Origin: Dipteris shenzhenensis
Taxonomy: Eukaryota; Polypodiophyta; Polypodiopsida; Gleicheniales
Strand: one strand, 5' to 3'
Length of the DNA stretch: 64,000 bases
Assembly (NCBI GenBank): GCA_047967505.1
Contig: CM106540.1
In this document: positions 1 to 11,476 of the stretch, one piece after another
Position numbering within the stretch: position 1 is the first letter of the stretch
Layout: each line of letters begins with the position of its first letter
Translations under genes and position numbers: made by a program
Notes under the pieces: generated by a model
The model's database searches: none
Told to the model about the DNA's origin: nothing
What the model saw: the letters and a program-made list of their open reading frames with translations, nothing else

Positions 1-53
1 CATGATACCCTTGCCAGTGTGTTTTCCTTATATAAGTATTATTGCAGGCCATA

Positions 54-234
54 TTGAGCTGCACAAAGTCTCTCCATACAAGCTTTGATTACCTTTAGAA
101 ATGCATCCACACTGTCACTTTGGAAGGAGCAACACAGAGATTTCCTATGGGAAGACTGGTTCATGATTTTTGTTTCATATATGCATAATCACATGCTACA
201 TTTTGGTATCCAAGAGACAGATAGAGCATTGGAG
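54..234 (+). CDS. possible internal exon, unknown protein
   Basis: An open frame of about 60 codons runs from just after a TGA to a good splice donor (GAG followed by GTAAGC at 235). It is rich in Trp, Phe, Met and His (for example WEDWFMIF), and has no ATG at its beginning, so it would have to be an internal exon of a gene whose remainder is outside the window. I do not recognise the protein. Low-complexity bias is absent, which mildly favours real coding sequence, but the frame is short and could be chance. Confidence 0.22.
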
Positions 235-1005
235 GTAAGCAGACAGGCCCCAGAAATATCATTGTTGTTATCTGGATGGATTGTGTTTTATAGCTGGAGG
301 ACTTGATACGAGACAGTTACAGGAACCAACTTTGAGGTAAAGGATTTCACTTCTCTGTAGACAAGGAGTTCTCCATCATGTCAGTACGTGTGCAAGTGCA
401 TACATCATCACCCTGCTGCTATTTGTACTGACTGTGGCAATCTGATTATTTTTGACAAGGCAGTATATTGTACACTAGATCATAGCAACAAGGACATTCC
501 TGTGGTCTGTCTGCTGTCCTCAATGACTTCTACATTTCAGGGACCATATATGTAACTTTTTTATGCTAAGCACAACCATGAAGCAGCTTGTCACGCAATA
601 GTTGCATCTCATTTAGGAAAATTTTGAACCCATAGGTTCAGAATGGTTTTAAATCAAGAGGGTAGCTTATGTTTCAGTATTGATCAGATCAAAAGTCTTT
701 CTTTTTTGTTTGTAGCATTCTATCCTGACATTTTAAAAATGGTCTGCATTCTCTAAAAAATTATCCTGGGCCCACCTCTCCCTCTTTCTCCTTTGTCTGC
801 CTGCCTGTCTGTATCCCTCTTGATCTGCTCTGGTGTTTTCATAAAAAAGGATATATTCTAATCTTATGAGGTTATGTTTCTCGCAATGGACTCAAGAACT
901 GATGATTACAATTGCACTGCCTGCCTGATTATCTTATGAATGTGAATTTGGGCAGCCTAGGTGCATCAGAGGAATATCTGCCTTGCAGCAAAGGGATTCC
1001 TCATA
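235..1005. other. intergenic, no feature seen
   Basis: No supported gene, RNA or repeat is seen here. There is a short pyrimidine-rich stretch near 770-830. The stretch ends at the 5-bp target duplication (1,006-1,010) of the Copia insertion. Confidence 0.5.
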
Positions 1006-1010
1006 GCCAC
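1006..1010. repeat. target-site duplication (left)
   Basis: GCCAC directly precedes the LTR start TGTTAAGCC and is repeated at 8,532-8,536 after the right LTR end. Five base pairs is the usual Copia duplication length. Confidence 0.85.
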
Positions 1011-1305
1011 TGTTAAGCCAGGCAATCTCCAATTCTAGAGGACAGGATAAACAGGTACAAACACCACTGGTGACTCTCCGAGCCCTGTCAAAGAAGCCCC
1101 GGATCGGAGGCAAAATCCACAACCAAAGCTCTGTCAAAAAGCCCCGGTTCGGAGGTCAAACAAAATAAAAATTAAATAAAATAAAATAAAAAAGTTTTTT
1201 GCTGGCTGACCAAATCCGGCCGACCAGATTGACCTGATCGGTCAAATCTGACCAGGTCGGTCAGTTCTGGGGTCAACCTGTTGGTTGACCGACTAAGTCC
1301 CTTCC

Positions 1306-1313
1306 TATTTAAA
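1306..1313 (+). promoter_or_regulatory. TATA-like box of the 5' LTR
   Basis: TATTTAAA within the LTR, followed by a run of G and then the C/T-rich transcribed part. It recurs in the right LTR, there twice because of the internal duplication. Inferred U3/R boundary element. Confidence 0.5.
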
Positions 1314-1379
1314 GGGGGGGGGGCTAGGTATTCTTCAATCTCTTCTCTTCCAGCTCCAGAGGTACCTGCACACCCTGAG

Positions 1380-1810
1380 CCACTTCTGCCTCCTGGCTGC
1401 CTCCTGTGCTGCCTCAACTTCTGCCTCCTGGCTGCCTCCTCTGCTGCCTCAATTTCTGCCTCCTGGCTGCCTCCTCTGCTGCCTCAATTTCTGCCTCCTG
1501 GCTGCCTCCTTTTCTGCTTCAGATCTGCCCCTCCTTTCTGCTCCAGATCTGCCTTCCTTTCTGCTTCAGTTCTGCCCTCCTTTCTGCATCAGATCTGCCC
1601 CAATTTCTGCTCCAGATCTGCCTTCCTTTCAGCTTCAGATCTGTCCCAACTTCTGCTCCAGATCTGCCCTCAACTTCTGCTCCAGATCTGCCTTCCTTTC
1701 AGCTTCAGATCTGTCCCAACTTCTGCTCCAGATCTACCCTCAACTTCTGCTCCAGATCTTCTCCAACTTCTGCTCCAGATCTACCTCCAACTTCCGCTCC
1801 AGATTATGTT
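1380..1810. repeat. C/T-rich minisatellite inside the LTR
   Basis: Two interleaved repeat types are seen: a unit of about 35 bp built on CTGCCTCCTGGCTGCCTCC, then about 20-bp units built on CTTCTGCTCCAGATCTGCC. Unit number and order are nearly the same in the other LTR. The open frames over it on the plus strand are repeat artefacts. Confidence 0.85.
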
Positions 1811-2048
1811 CTTTCTATTCCAAATCTGCAGCAACCCTTGCATCAGTTTGCTGTCTCAGATTTGGTTCGGTTCCAACTTGTGGAGCTAGTGCAGAAGTCC
1901 ACTACAGTTGTCAGGATTGACGTTTGCTTCCTCCAGATCTTCTCTCATATCTTCACTTGTACTGAGTTCCGTTTGTGATATATATTTCTTCTTCAGCCAT
2001 TAATAGTCTTCAGTATTGTTTTATTTGTCTCCAAGTATTTTCTTTATA

Positions 2049-2061
2049 TGGTATCAGAGCC
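2049..2061 (+). other. primer-binding site, initiator tRNA-Met
   Basis: TGGTATCAGAGCC directly abuts the 5' LTR end. It is the sequence used by most plant Copia elements to pair with the 3' end of initiator methionine tRNA for minus-strand DNA synthesis. Confidence 0.9.
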
Positions 2062-2125
2062 AAGTGTGCCAATCGACACCTGAGCCTTGATCTGGAAAGC
2101 TTGGAAGATAAATCATCACCTAAAG

Positions 2126-3840
2126 ATGTCTTCTCCCTCTTCCCCGAAGCGATCTCAGCCTGAATCGACCTCTATTCAACCACCACCTTCGTCATATGTC
2201 GAGAGAGAGTCTGCAAGGATTGAAGGTGATGAATACCTCTCCAAACTCTTTAAAGAATCTGCTGAATTCCAGAAATGGAAGGAACTTGAAGCAGGTACCC
2301 GCACACCTCGTGCCTCTACCTCTCCACGGTTCTCTCCAATACGTCAACAAGGACCTCTATTCAACTCAGAAGAAGCTGAGCAACATCTCAAGTTCGGTGC
2401 CAACGAAGAACAAGTATCCCCTGACAAAAGAGGACAGGCCGGCATGAGAACATTGGATTATTCGACAGTGCCTATTCCACAAGAATCAGTGCAAGGTATG
2501 TTACCCTATTCCCTTAGTGCAACTCCATCTGTTATGCAAGGCATAGGAACAAGTAATCACGAGGACACAGATCCATACATGCATGTGAACACGCGCAGAC
2601 GAGAAAGGAGAAATGCATCTGACAATGAGTTTGCTTTCGGTTCACATTCTTCCCTCCCTCCCATCCCTCTCATCTCTTCCGCTGCCATCTTTCCTCCAGT
2701 GGCTTCTCATCCTCCTCCTTCTCCCATGGCACTGGATTCCTATAGTTTATTTCCCTCTATCTCTCCCGCTGCCTCTTTTTCACCTCTCATGTCTTATCCC
2801 ACCTCTCATATTCATCCCTCCCCCTCAGGACCTTTTCCAAATTCTTTTATCTTCCTTCCCCTCACCCTGTCTTTGCAACAGCCAAACATGCTTTCACTGA
2901 TATGACTCGTTTTAACAGGTCTAATTATACCACATGGTCAAATCTCATGCGCCATGTGCTTGATTCTCAAGACCTATGGGAACTCGTTCAAGGTACTGAA
3001 TCGCCACCTGATCCTCATGTTTATCCTCCTCAGGTAGTTCGTTCGTGGCGACATCGTAATGCCACTGCCATTGTCGAAATTATGCAAGGACTTTTACCTG
3101 AATTTCACTCTCAATTACAGCATTTTGATCTTGCCTCTGAGCGATGGGCACATCTCACTGACCGCTATGCAGCTCGAGATCGTACTCATCGCATCAATCT
3201 TGACCATGATCTCCAACAATTCCAGATTCTTGCTGACGATGATCTCAAGGTTAAACTAGCAGATTACCCGTGGTTAGTTGCTGAATTTGCCACAACTGAT
3301 CCTCCCAAATCCGAGGATGACCAAGTTACTTTCTTTTTAAATAAAGTTCCACCCAAGTATTTCAGTTTTATGCAACAAATCATTTCTCAACCTTCTCTTC
3401 CTACTTTTTATGAGTTCGAATGTCAACTTTTGCGTTATGCTCGTCTTTACTCTCAGGTTCACCAAAAACATAGCATTCCTGCTTCAGAGGGGGCTCTTCT
3501 CTCCGGGATTCCAAAAGATCAACCTAGCTCCAGAAAGCCCTCTCCTACTCCTAACCCCTCTAGTAGTAAACCCGCCTGGCACACCCTTCCCAAAAAGAAT
3601 AGGTTTTGTCAGCATTGCCAGAGAGTTGGGCATATTGACGATGAATGTCGCTCCAAAGCCAAAGGCCTTCTTCCTCAGCCCCCCACCACGACTCCTCAAC
3701 CAGCCCGTTGGACTCCACAGCCCCCTACCACGACTCCTCAGCCACCTCGTTGGCGTCCTAGGGGTGGTCCTCCTCCTCCTCCTTCGAACACTGGTCTTTG
3801 GAGACCCCAGGGCCATGTCACTAATCACTTCACTCCATCT
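2126..3840 (+). pseudogene. Copia gag (capsid/nucleocapsid), frameshifted
   Basis: Structural Gag of the Copia element. The first ATG after the primer site (2,126) opens a frame to 2,905 with a Ser/Pro-rich N-terminal region. The conserved gag core continues in another frame from about 2,850 (residues such as NYTTWSNLMRHVL, near 2,926). A frameshift in the pyrimidine-rich stretch near 2,800-2,880 therefore splits one original frame. A CCHC zinc knuckle (C-x2-C-x4-H-x4-C) lies at 3,607-3,648 and is followed by a Pro/Thr-rich repeat region. The 4-base ATGA overlap of the two frames looks coincidental. Confidence 0.85.
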
Positions 3841-4500
3841 CCTCCCTTTATAACTCCTGAAGGTCTGTCTGACTGGTCCACCGGAGATTCTCTAGACTTC
3901 ACTTCTCAAGCCTTGATCCATATCACCGAGCTTGACTCCTCCTCTCCCTTATCTGGGTCAGCTTTTCATACTCTTTCATGTGGCTCTAAATCTTCTTGGA
4001 TTGTGGATAGTGGAGCCACTCATCATATGACCCCTCATCCTGATCTCTTCATTTCTCGCCAACCGGCGACAAGGGGAGTCCGTTGTGGCAATAATAACTC
4101 TGTTGCTACTATTCATGGTGTTGATTCAATAACTTTTGATACTGACAAAGGTCCCAATCTTGCTCAATTGGATCAAGTGTTTTATGTCCCCCAATTAGGG
4201 GTCAATCTTCTTTCTGTTCATCAACTTTGCCTTCTTGGTCGCACAGTGCTATTTACAAAGATGCATGTTGACATCATAGATGAGTCCTCGGGACTCCTTC
4301 TAGCTCAAGGTGATGCTTAACCTAATGGTCTGTACTTCATAACTCAATTTCTTGCGACTCCCTCCCATTGCGGTCCTGAGTTTCATCGGCTTTATGGTAA
4401 TGCTACCCTGAAAGATCCAACTGACACAGAATGATTATGGCATTATCGTCTGGGACATTTGTCCTATGACTCTTTATATGAATGTCTCGGGATCATGTAG
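3841..4500 (+). pseudogene. Copia aspartic protease and GAG-pre-integrase region, with stops
   Basis: The same frame as the gag core continues through an aspartic-protease signature (WIVDSGATHH near 3,997-4,026, catalytic DSG). It then hits an in-frame TAA at 4,318-4,320 and a TGA at 4,432-4,434. Just after the second stop, LWHYRLGHLS is the conserved opening of the pre-integrase domain, showing that the stops interrupt a formerly continuous polyprotein. Another frame change follows near 4,490. Confidence 0.85.
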
Positions 4501-5570
4501 TTGATGGCCTACCTAAATTATCGCGAGCTAAAGATATTTGTCATCCCTGTCAATTAAGTAAACAAAGCCGAACTCCTTTTCCTTCTCATTCCACTTCTCG
4601 AGCCAGTGAGATATTGCGTCTAATTCACCTCGATATTAGTGGCAAATCTCCTGTTCCTTCCCTCAATGGTTCACATGATTTCTTCTTAATTGTGGATGAT
4701 TACTCTCGCTATCAATGGGTGTTTTTCATGAAAGAGAAATCCGACACTTTTTCTTTCTTTGCTACTTGGGCTCGCTTGGTTATGAACCAAACGGGAAAGT
4801 CTATTGGGATTGCTCGTAGTGATAATGGTGGTGAATTCATTTCCCATGAATTCACTCAATTCCTTCAAGAGCATGGTATTCAACACCATCTTACATCTCC
4901 AAATTCGCCTTCCCAAAATGCTCGTGTCGAATGGAGACAACGTACTGTCATGAACATGGTCCGTTCCATGCTTTTTGCAGCCGAGTTGCCTGAATGTCTC
5001 TGGCCAGAAGCCGTCAATACTTCTGTCTATATCCTTAATCACTGTCCTACTCAACCCATCCTGAACATGACGCCTTTTGAGGCCTTCTATGGCTATCGTC
5101 CTTCTATTTCTCATCTTCGCATCTTTGGCTGCCGCGCGTACACTCATACTCCCAATGATACTCGCGGTAAACTCGAACCTCGTGCTGAACTTTTTCTTCT
5201 AGTTGGCCACTCGGCAGAAGCCAAAGCTTATCGATTATTTGATCCTCGCACAAACAAAGTTTTGGTTCGCCGAGATGTGGTCTTCGATGAAAGAGCAGTG
5301 CTAAAAAATTCCTCTATTCTCTCTCCTGATGACATATCTACTCCTGTTCCCTCCGACAATTCTCCACCCGAAATTCCTTCCTCTCCTCCCGAAACATCTC
5401 TCTTCCCACCCATTGCTTCTCCTCACGACCCGCTGCCACGCTGGTATCGCCAAACTATGAAGGATTCCGGGATTATTCCTGTTGAACTTCCTCCTTCCGG
5501 TCCTCGCCTCTCTACTCGAATAACTTCTTCTACTACCACTGCCTCTTTTTTTACCACGGCCTATATCATA
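4482..5570 (+). pseudogene. Copia integrase
   Basis: A continuous frame encodes the integrase, which inserts element cDNA into the genome. A zinc-binding Cys pair (CHPC) precedes the catalytic core. The core shows the first Asp in HLDISG, the second in SDNGGEF, and the Glu in the segment RVEWRQR, where the family usually has a GVAER-like sequence. This supports a DD-35-E core with an altered neighbourhood at the third residue. The C-terminal part is followed by a Ser/Pro-rich linker. The frame is lost near 5,560-5,580 before the reverse transcriptase. Confidence 0.88.
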
Positions 5571-7087
5571 CATTCTGGCAGGAAGCAGTTAAAAATCCTG
5601 CGTGGCATCGTGCTATGGAACAGGAGCTTGAAAGTATTGATCGCAATCAGACCTGGATCATGGTCAATCGACCCACTCACAAAAAGGTCATCGGAACCAA
5701 GTGGATCTTCCGAACAAAACTCAAAGCCGATGGAACACTGGACAAGTACAAAGCTCGCTTAGTAGTGCAAGGATTCCGCCAAAAACATGGTATCGATTAT
5801 GAGGAAACCTTTGCCCCTACTGCTCGATTAACTTCCTTTCGTCTTCTTCTCGCCCTAGCTGCTCATCACCACTGGACTATCTATCAAATGGATGTCAAGA
5901 GTGCCTTTCTCAATGGCTACCTTGATGAAGAAGTCTATGTGACTCCCCCACCAGGTTTTTCTCCTCCTGGCCATGAAAATAAGGTTTTCCGTCTCTGCAA
6001 AGCTCTTTATGGGCTTAAACAAGCACCTCGATCATGGTTCCACCGGATAGACACTTTCCTCAAAACTAATGGTTTTCATTCTACTCCCTTTGATCCAAAT
6101 TTATATATCCATCATTCGTCAGAGGGGGTCTGCTTTATTTTACTCTATGTCGATGATCTTTTGCTTTTAGGCTCCACTCCCACTACACTTCAATTCATTA
6201 AAACTCAACTCAGCATCACTTTTGAAATGACTGATCTCAGTCGGCTCTCCTATTTCTTAGGCATGGAAGTTGTACAACATTCTGGTGGTATTTTTGTTTC
6301 TCAACAGAAATATGCTCTTCAACTCCTTGATCAAATCATTCCTCATGAGCCTAAGCTGGCTGCCACTCCCTTAGATCCCACAGTAAAGCTCTCAAAAGAC
6401 TTGGAGTCTCCTCCCTTTGATGAACATCTCTATCGCCAAGTTGTTGGCAAACTCCTCTGGCTCCTTCACACTTGTCCTGATCTTGCTTACTCCGTTTCTA
6501 TTCTCAGTGAGTATTTTAATGAACCCAAGCTCACTCATTGGCATGCATGTATTCGTATCTTGCGGTTCATTCGTGGTACTTACTCTTATGGTTTACATTT
6601 CAGACTAGGACTAACCCTACAGGGATACACTGATTCCGACTGGGCTGGTGACCTGGACAATCGTCTTTCTCATGGCGGCTATATTTTCTCGTTTGGCTCG
6701 ACACCTGTTTCTTAGTCTAGCCGTAAACAAGAAACTGTTGCTGGTTCTTCTACTGAGGCTGAATACCGGGCCTTGTATGATTGTACCACAGAGGCCATAT
6801 ATCTCCGACAGTTTTTGGCAGAGCTACACTTTCCTTGTACTGAACCCACGATCCTCTACATCGACAACAAAAGTGCTATCGCTCTCGCAGGCAATCCCAT
6901 TTTTTCCAACCGCACCAAACATGTCGGTGTTCACTTTTATTTTACTCGCGAGCAAGTGGAATTAGGTACTATTCGGTTGATGTTCCAGCTGCCGATAATC
7001 ATGCTGATATTCTTACCAAGCCGGTTAATCGCCCTACTCTTGAGCATCTCTGCCCACGGCTGGGGATTGGTTTACCTCCTCCTTCTT
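5571..7087 (+). pseudogene. Copia reverse transcriptase and RNase H
   Basis: The reverse transcriptase copies element RNA into DNA; RNase H removes the RNA strand. From about 5,600 the frame holds all major Copia RT blocks, including KVIGTKWIF, DVKSAFLNG, LYGLKQAPR and the catalytic YVDDLLLL near 6,148-6,171. A TAG at 6,713-6,715 stands where the family usually has Trp in the sequence leading to SSRKQ, after which RNase H continues in the same frame (SSTEAEYRAL, DNKSAIALA). A last frameshift near 6,975 displaces the C-terminal DILTKP motif. Clearly derived from an active polyprotein but not translatable as it stands. Confidence 0.92.
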
Positions 7088-7329
7088 AGCAGTTTTTTCT
7101 TTTTGTGTACTTAAGGAAGTGAACAAGTCCCCTGCGAGGGCACTCCTTCAAGTATTTCTTTTTTGTACCATCATCTGGGCATTTAGTGAAGATGAAAACC
7201 TACTTTGTAGGCATCTCCATCTAAATGAAAACCCTTTATTCAAAAAAAAAAAAAAAGAAAGAAAGGCTGATGAAGAAGATAGATCACTCATGGAACACCT
7301 CTTTGCTTCTCCTATCTACATTGGACATT

Positions 7330-7338
7330 GAGAGGGGG
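7330..7338 (+). other. polypurine tract of the Copia element
   Basis: GAGAGGGGG lies directly against the right LTR, the position of the plus-strand DNA primer in LTR retroelements. Confidence 0.8.
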
Positions 7339-8531
7339 TGTTAAGCCAGGCAATCTCCAATTCTAGAGGACAGGATAAACAGGTACAAACACCACTGGTG
7401 ACTCTCTGAGCCTTGTCAAAGAAGCCCCGGATCGGAGGCAAAATCCACAACCAAAGCTCTGTCAAAAAGCCCCGGTTCGGAGGTCAAACAAAATAAAAAT
7501 TAAATAAAATTAAAAAAAAAGTTTTTTGCTGGCTGACCAGATTGACCTGGTCGGTCAAATCTGACCAGGTCGGTCAGTTCTGGGGTCAACCTGTTGGTTG
7601 ACCGACTAAGCCCCTTCCTATTTAAAGGGGGGGGGGGCTAGGTATTCTTCAATCTCTTCTCTTCCAGCTCCAGAGGCACCTGCACACCCTAAGCCACTTC
7701 TGCCTCCTAGCTGCCTCCTCTGCTGCCTCAACTTCTGCCTCCTGGCTGCCTCCTCTGCTGCCTCAATTGAAGAATACCTAGCCCCTTCCTATTTAAAGGG
7801 GGGGGGCTAGGTATTCTTCAATCTCTTCTCTTCCAGCTCCAGAGGCACCTGCACACCCTAAGCCACTTCTGCCTCCTGGCTGCCTCCTCTGCTGCCTCAA
7901 CTTCTGCCTCCTGGCTGCCTCCTCTGCTGCCTCAATTTCTGCCTCCTGGCTGCCTCCTCTGCCGCCTCAATTTCTGCCTCCTGGCTGCCTCCTTTTCTGC
8001 TTCAGATCTGCCCCTCCTTTCTGCTCCGGATCTGCCTTCCTTTCTGCTTCAGTTCTGCCCTCCTTTCTGCATCAGATCTGCCCCAATTTCTGCTCCAGAT
8101 CTGCCTTCCTTTCAGCTTCAGATCTGTCCCAACTTCTGCTCCAGATCTGCCCTCAACTTCTGCTCCAGATCTGCCTTCCTTTCAGCTTCAGATCTGTCCC
8201 AACTTCTGCTCCAGATCTGCCCTCAACTTCTGCTCTAGATCTTCTCCAACTTCTGCTCCAGATCTACCTCCAACTTCCACTCCAGATTATGTTCTTTCTA
8301 TTCCAAATCTGCAGCAACCCTTGCATCAGTTTGCTGCCTCAGATTTGGTTCGGTTCCAACTTGTGGAGCTAGTGCAGAAGTCCACTACAGTTGTCAGGAT
8401 TGACGTTTGCTTCCTCCAGAGCTTCTCTCATATCTTCACTTGTACTGAGTTCCGTTTGTGATATATATTTCTTCTTCAGCCATTAATAGTCTTCAGTATT
8501 GTTTTATTCGTCTCCAAGTATTTTCTTTATA
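7339..8531 (+). repeat. 3' LTR of the Copia element, with internal rearrangement
   Basis: This LTR matches the left one from TGTTAAGCC to TTCTTTATA but is about 155 bp longer. The extra length comes from an internal duplication of the TATA-to-minisatellite part. The duplicated blocks are joined by a 19-bp inverted copy of the LTR's own sequence (7,767-7,785). The right flank GCCAC (8,532-8,536) completes the target duplication. Confidence 0.92.
7767..7821. repeat. perfect 19-bp inverted repeat in the 3' LTR
   Basis: The left arm 7,767-7,785 begins TTGAAGAATACC and the right arm 7,803-7,821 ends GGTATTCTTCAA, separated by 17 bp containing TATTTAAA and G's. The right arm is normal LTR sequence; the left arm is an extra, inverted copy absent from the 5' LTR. 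Confidence 0.88.
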
Positions 8532-8536
8532 GCCAC
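8532..8536. repeat. target-site duplication (right)
   Basis: GCCAC, identical to 1,006-1,010. Confidence 0.85.
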
Positions 8537-8701
8537 CTCTTTCCACACCCTAATTTCCCCTTGTTGTAGCATGTTTTATGTCCACTTTTTTCACACTCAA
8601 CACACCCTCTTGAATGATCATGGTAGGCCATTTGAGGGCCAAGGTATGCGGATCAACTCTGGAGATGCACATTAGCTAGCAGGCCTAGTGAGTAGTCACG
8701 G

Positions 8702-8769
8702 AGGCAGAGAGTTTATTCTTTCTTTGTGGACTTCCGCAAGGCATTTGGCTTTGTCCCACTGAAACTTGG
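8702..8769 (+). pseudogene. LINE-type reverse-transcriptase fragment
   Basis: A short frame reads VYSFFVDFRKAFGFVPLK. This resembles the conserved RT block of non-LTR retrotransposons in which a catalytic Asp is followed by FRKAFD and VP. Only this block is recognisable; the surrounding frame is closed by stops. It is probably the tail of an old LINE insertion. Chance similarity is possible because the match is only about 20 residues. Confidence 0.5.
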
Positions 8770-10778
8770 AGTGATTAATTACCATTTCTATAGGCTCTCT
8801 TGTCTTTGCACAAGTAAGAGTGCATTTATCTCTCAATTTAGTAATTTTATCCTATTACTTCCAGAGAAACTCTACGCTATCCTAGGCTGTAGTTATTATT
8901 TATAATACAAGAAAAGTACTAAAGGAACTCTGCACTATTGCCTCATTCCCATCGACCTCTTCGCTACCTTGTCCCATCCACTTTTTCACACCGCCTACCT
9001 CAACATACTCTTACACCCTCATTCCCATCCACCTCTTCCCTACAGTTCTTTGATGATGCATCCCTCTTCTATCATGGATGGTGCTGTCTTTTATCCTTCC
9101 TCATGCGTGATGCAGGCTTGATTGTTTTTAGGGTGGCACACTAGAATAGGCAGATAAGCTCTTAGAATACTCTTTCAGAGGTGCATGTTTAGACTTGCAT
9201 AGTCTGGATCTAAAGCCAAGTGGGCCACATCCATTAGTCTCTTAAGTCTATTGTAGTGCCTTAGATTGAACGTCATTGTCACATCTGTGACCCATATGTG
9301 ATGCTACTTCATACATAGAGTTCATTTGATCAATCTTCATAAAATGAAACATCGGCTATCAATGCTAGACAACCCGATCATTCCAGCCTAGAAGGAGGCT
9401 GATATTCTAGCCCAATTTTTGGGGACGGGGGTGGGGAGCGAGAAGGGGTCATCTTTTTGCTGAGACATTTTGCAAGCTTCGTGCTGCTTGATAGAGACCT
9501 ACCATAGGACACTTCCTGTGGGCCAAACAAAACCTTTTAGTTTCAATTTTTTGCTTCAGACATCACTTTATCAATAAAAGATGAATTATGAAAGATGAAA
9601 TATAGCCCAGACCCATAGAGGGGAGGGGTCTAAAAATAGAAGAAGCTACGAACTAGAAAGCCCAAGGAGAACCACATAAGTTTTGCATCTAAATGTCCTT
9701 CAACATTGCAGCTAGCTGCTTTAAGATATGAGACTATTGACCAAAGAAGAACAATGTTCGTTTCAGATCTGTACGGATCATGACACTTAAAACCTCTGCA
9801 ATCTTTTGAAAATCCTGTAGTTTCTATACTTCCAGATCTGGCTGATGACTGTTGCTCCCATCAGTTGGATAGCAGGATATTTCAAATCAATAAGTCCTTT
9901 GTGATTCCCAAATAGACAGTGTTCCCAATTCAGCCTAATGCACACTTCTGCTAATTCTAGCCTTCTTTTGAGTCGATTACACCTAGCTACAATCTCAGCA
10001 CATTCCCAGAAGAGGAGATAATGACTCTATCTTTGAATGGTAGAGAGTGCATAGAGGATAAATGCTAGCGGCTTGGCCAATCTTTCTCAAACTAGGAATC
10101 CTTCCAGAAGAGGCTACCATGGAGTAAAGTTATGCTTGGAGAGGGGGTAACCTTCCACCTCCTCATGTAGCATGTGGTCCAGAGTTGAGTTGCCTTAAAG
10201 TAATCATATTTCTTCCATTTGAATTGAAACTTGTGGCCTGATAATTGTTATAGAATGCTATGTGCACACATTGTTTATCGCTTAAATTTACGTTCTACTT
10301 CTTCAAGTTTCAATTGTCCTTCCTTTTCATTAAATTTTATTTGTTATGTCATCTGTCTAATAACGAGATTCACATGTTTCCCACAAGTGGGACTTGCAAA
10401 TCAGAACATTTGATGCAGAAAGACGGCCAACGGGTTGGGTAGAATGATGGGTGGTAGGATGGCAGCACAATGAAGAGATAATGGAAATTCCCTATCAACC
10501 AATTGGACCACAGGCTTTTGTGGGCTGTGAGCCCCAACCACTACCAAATGAGAAATAAGCATTGATTTTGGATGTGCATGGTGTCTTAGCTTGCAACAGG
10601 TGCGAACAACAGAGAAACCCCCACGCGGTCCACCATTTTTATTCATGATGATGCGATGTTATTTCTTGAGTGGGCTTTGAAACGCTTCCATGTCATACGT
10701 GGAGTTGTTGGAGAATAGTAAGGGCAAGAGAAATGTTGGCCATGTGCTTTCCAAATCAGCAGGGGCCAGTTTAGTGGA
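8770..10778. other. intergenic, no gene recognised
   Basis: Unique-looking sequence with many stops in all frames. A G-rich patch is at 9,420-9,440. A minus-strand frame at 10,401-10,646 matches nothing I recognise and shows no splice or promoter context, so it is not called. Confidence 0.5.
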
Positions 10779-11050
10779 GTGTGAGCTCGTTGGACCGTGT
10801 GAGCTCGTTGGTCCAGATTGTGACATTTCAAGTATTGATAAAAGCAGTACTTTGAAAAGCTAGATAGGTTTTGGGATGAAAACCACTTAGTGCCTCCATG
10901 AGGTGTGCTTTTGAACTGGCTATGGAATGGTCTATTGGCAACCAATTGCATTATGTATGCATTGGAAAATGTGCTAGGATTTCTTGAGGATTGCAAGAGC
11001 AAGCGTCTGTGCATTGCACACTTTTTAGAGTTCACATACTCTATAAAATA

Positions 11051-11434
11051 TTGTAAATAGTTTTTGCATTATTACTTTCTATGGCACAAAGCTTTACTTT
11101 TAATTATATGTTTAACTAACTCATACTGCCACTATTTAAACATGTCGCATGATGCAAAGTGCAAATTTTTTTTAATACAAGGCATGACACATAGTACCAC
11201 AATGTCCGGAATATAGACTAGTTGGACAATAATAGAAAAATTGCATTGCAAATAGTTTTTGCATTATTACTTTCTATAGCACAAAGCTTCACTTTTTATT
11301 TTATGTTTAACTAACTCATATTGCCACTATTTACACATGTTGCATGATGCAAAGTGCAAGATACAAGGCATGACACATAGTACCACAATGACCAAAATAT
11401 AGACCAGTTGATAGTGATAGTAAAATTGCATGTT
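11051..11434. repeat. tandem duplication, about 195-bp unit
   Basis: Unit 1 (from 11,051) and unit 2 (from 11,246) share TTTTTGCATTATTACTTTCT, the stretch TTTAACTAACTCATA and ACACATAGTACCACAATG with scattered differences. The same duplication is present in the second copy of the long repeat (about 61,089 and 61,284), so it predates that duplication. Confidence 0.85.
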
Positions 11435-11439
11435 TTTAA

Positions 11440-11441
<2 letters not shown>

Positions 11442-11473
<32 letters not shown>
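11442..11473. repeat. (CT)n microsatellite, about 16 units
   Basis: Uninterrupted CT run directly after the 195-bp tandem repeat. The equivalent run in copy 2 (about 61,480-61,541) is about twice as long. Confidence 0.9.

Positions 11474-11476
<3 letters not shown>

Larger units (their letters stand above)
1011..2048 (+). repeat. 5' LTR of the Copia element
   Basis: About 1,038 bp, beginning TGTTAAGCC and ending TTCTTTATA directly before the primer-binding site. U3 holds several GACC/GGTC-type short repeats around 1,200-1,295. A TATA-like TATTTAAA lies at 1,306-1,313, followed by a G run. The downstream part (about 1,380-1,810) is a C/T-rich minisatellite. The end is not the canonical CA, but the same end is seen in the right LTR and is fixed by the target duplication. 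Confidence 0.92.
1011..8531 (+). mobile_element. Ty1/Copia LTR retrotransposon, full length but coding-defective
   Basis: Two direct LTRs (1,011-2,048 and 7,339-8,531) flank gag, protease, integrase, reverse transcriptase and RNase H in the Copia order. The sequence GCCAC is found immediately on both sides (1,006-1,010 and 8,532-8,536), a 5-bp target-site duplication marking one insertion event. A primer-binding site follows the left LTR and a polypurine tract precedes the right one. The LTRs look very similar apart from small indels and one rearrangement, suggesting a fairly recent insertion. The coding region carries several frameshifts and stops, so the copy is non-autonomous now. Confidence 0.95.

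Noticed and set aside
1380-1810. Regularly spaced repeats resembling a CRISPR-like array
   Set aside because: The units are directly adjacent minisatellite units inside an LTR of a eukaryotic retrotransposon, with no unique spacers.
2902-2905. ATGA overlap between two Copia gag frames, suggesting termination-reinitiation
   Set aside because: The gag core frame clearly extends upstream of the overlap (FATAKHAFTD), so one original frame was split by a frameshift in pyrimidine-rich DNA. The overlap is coincidental.
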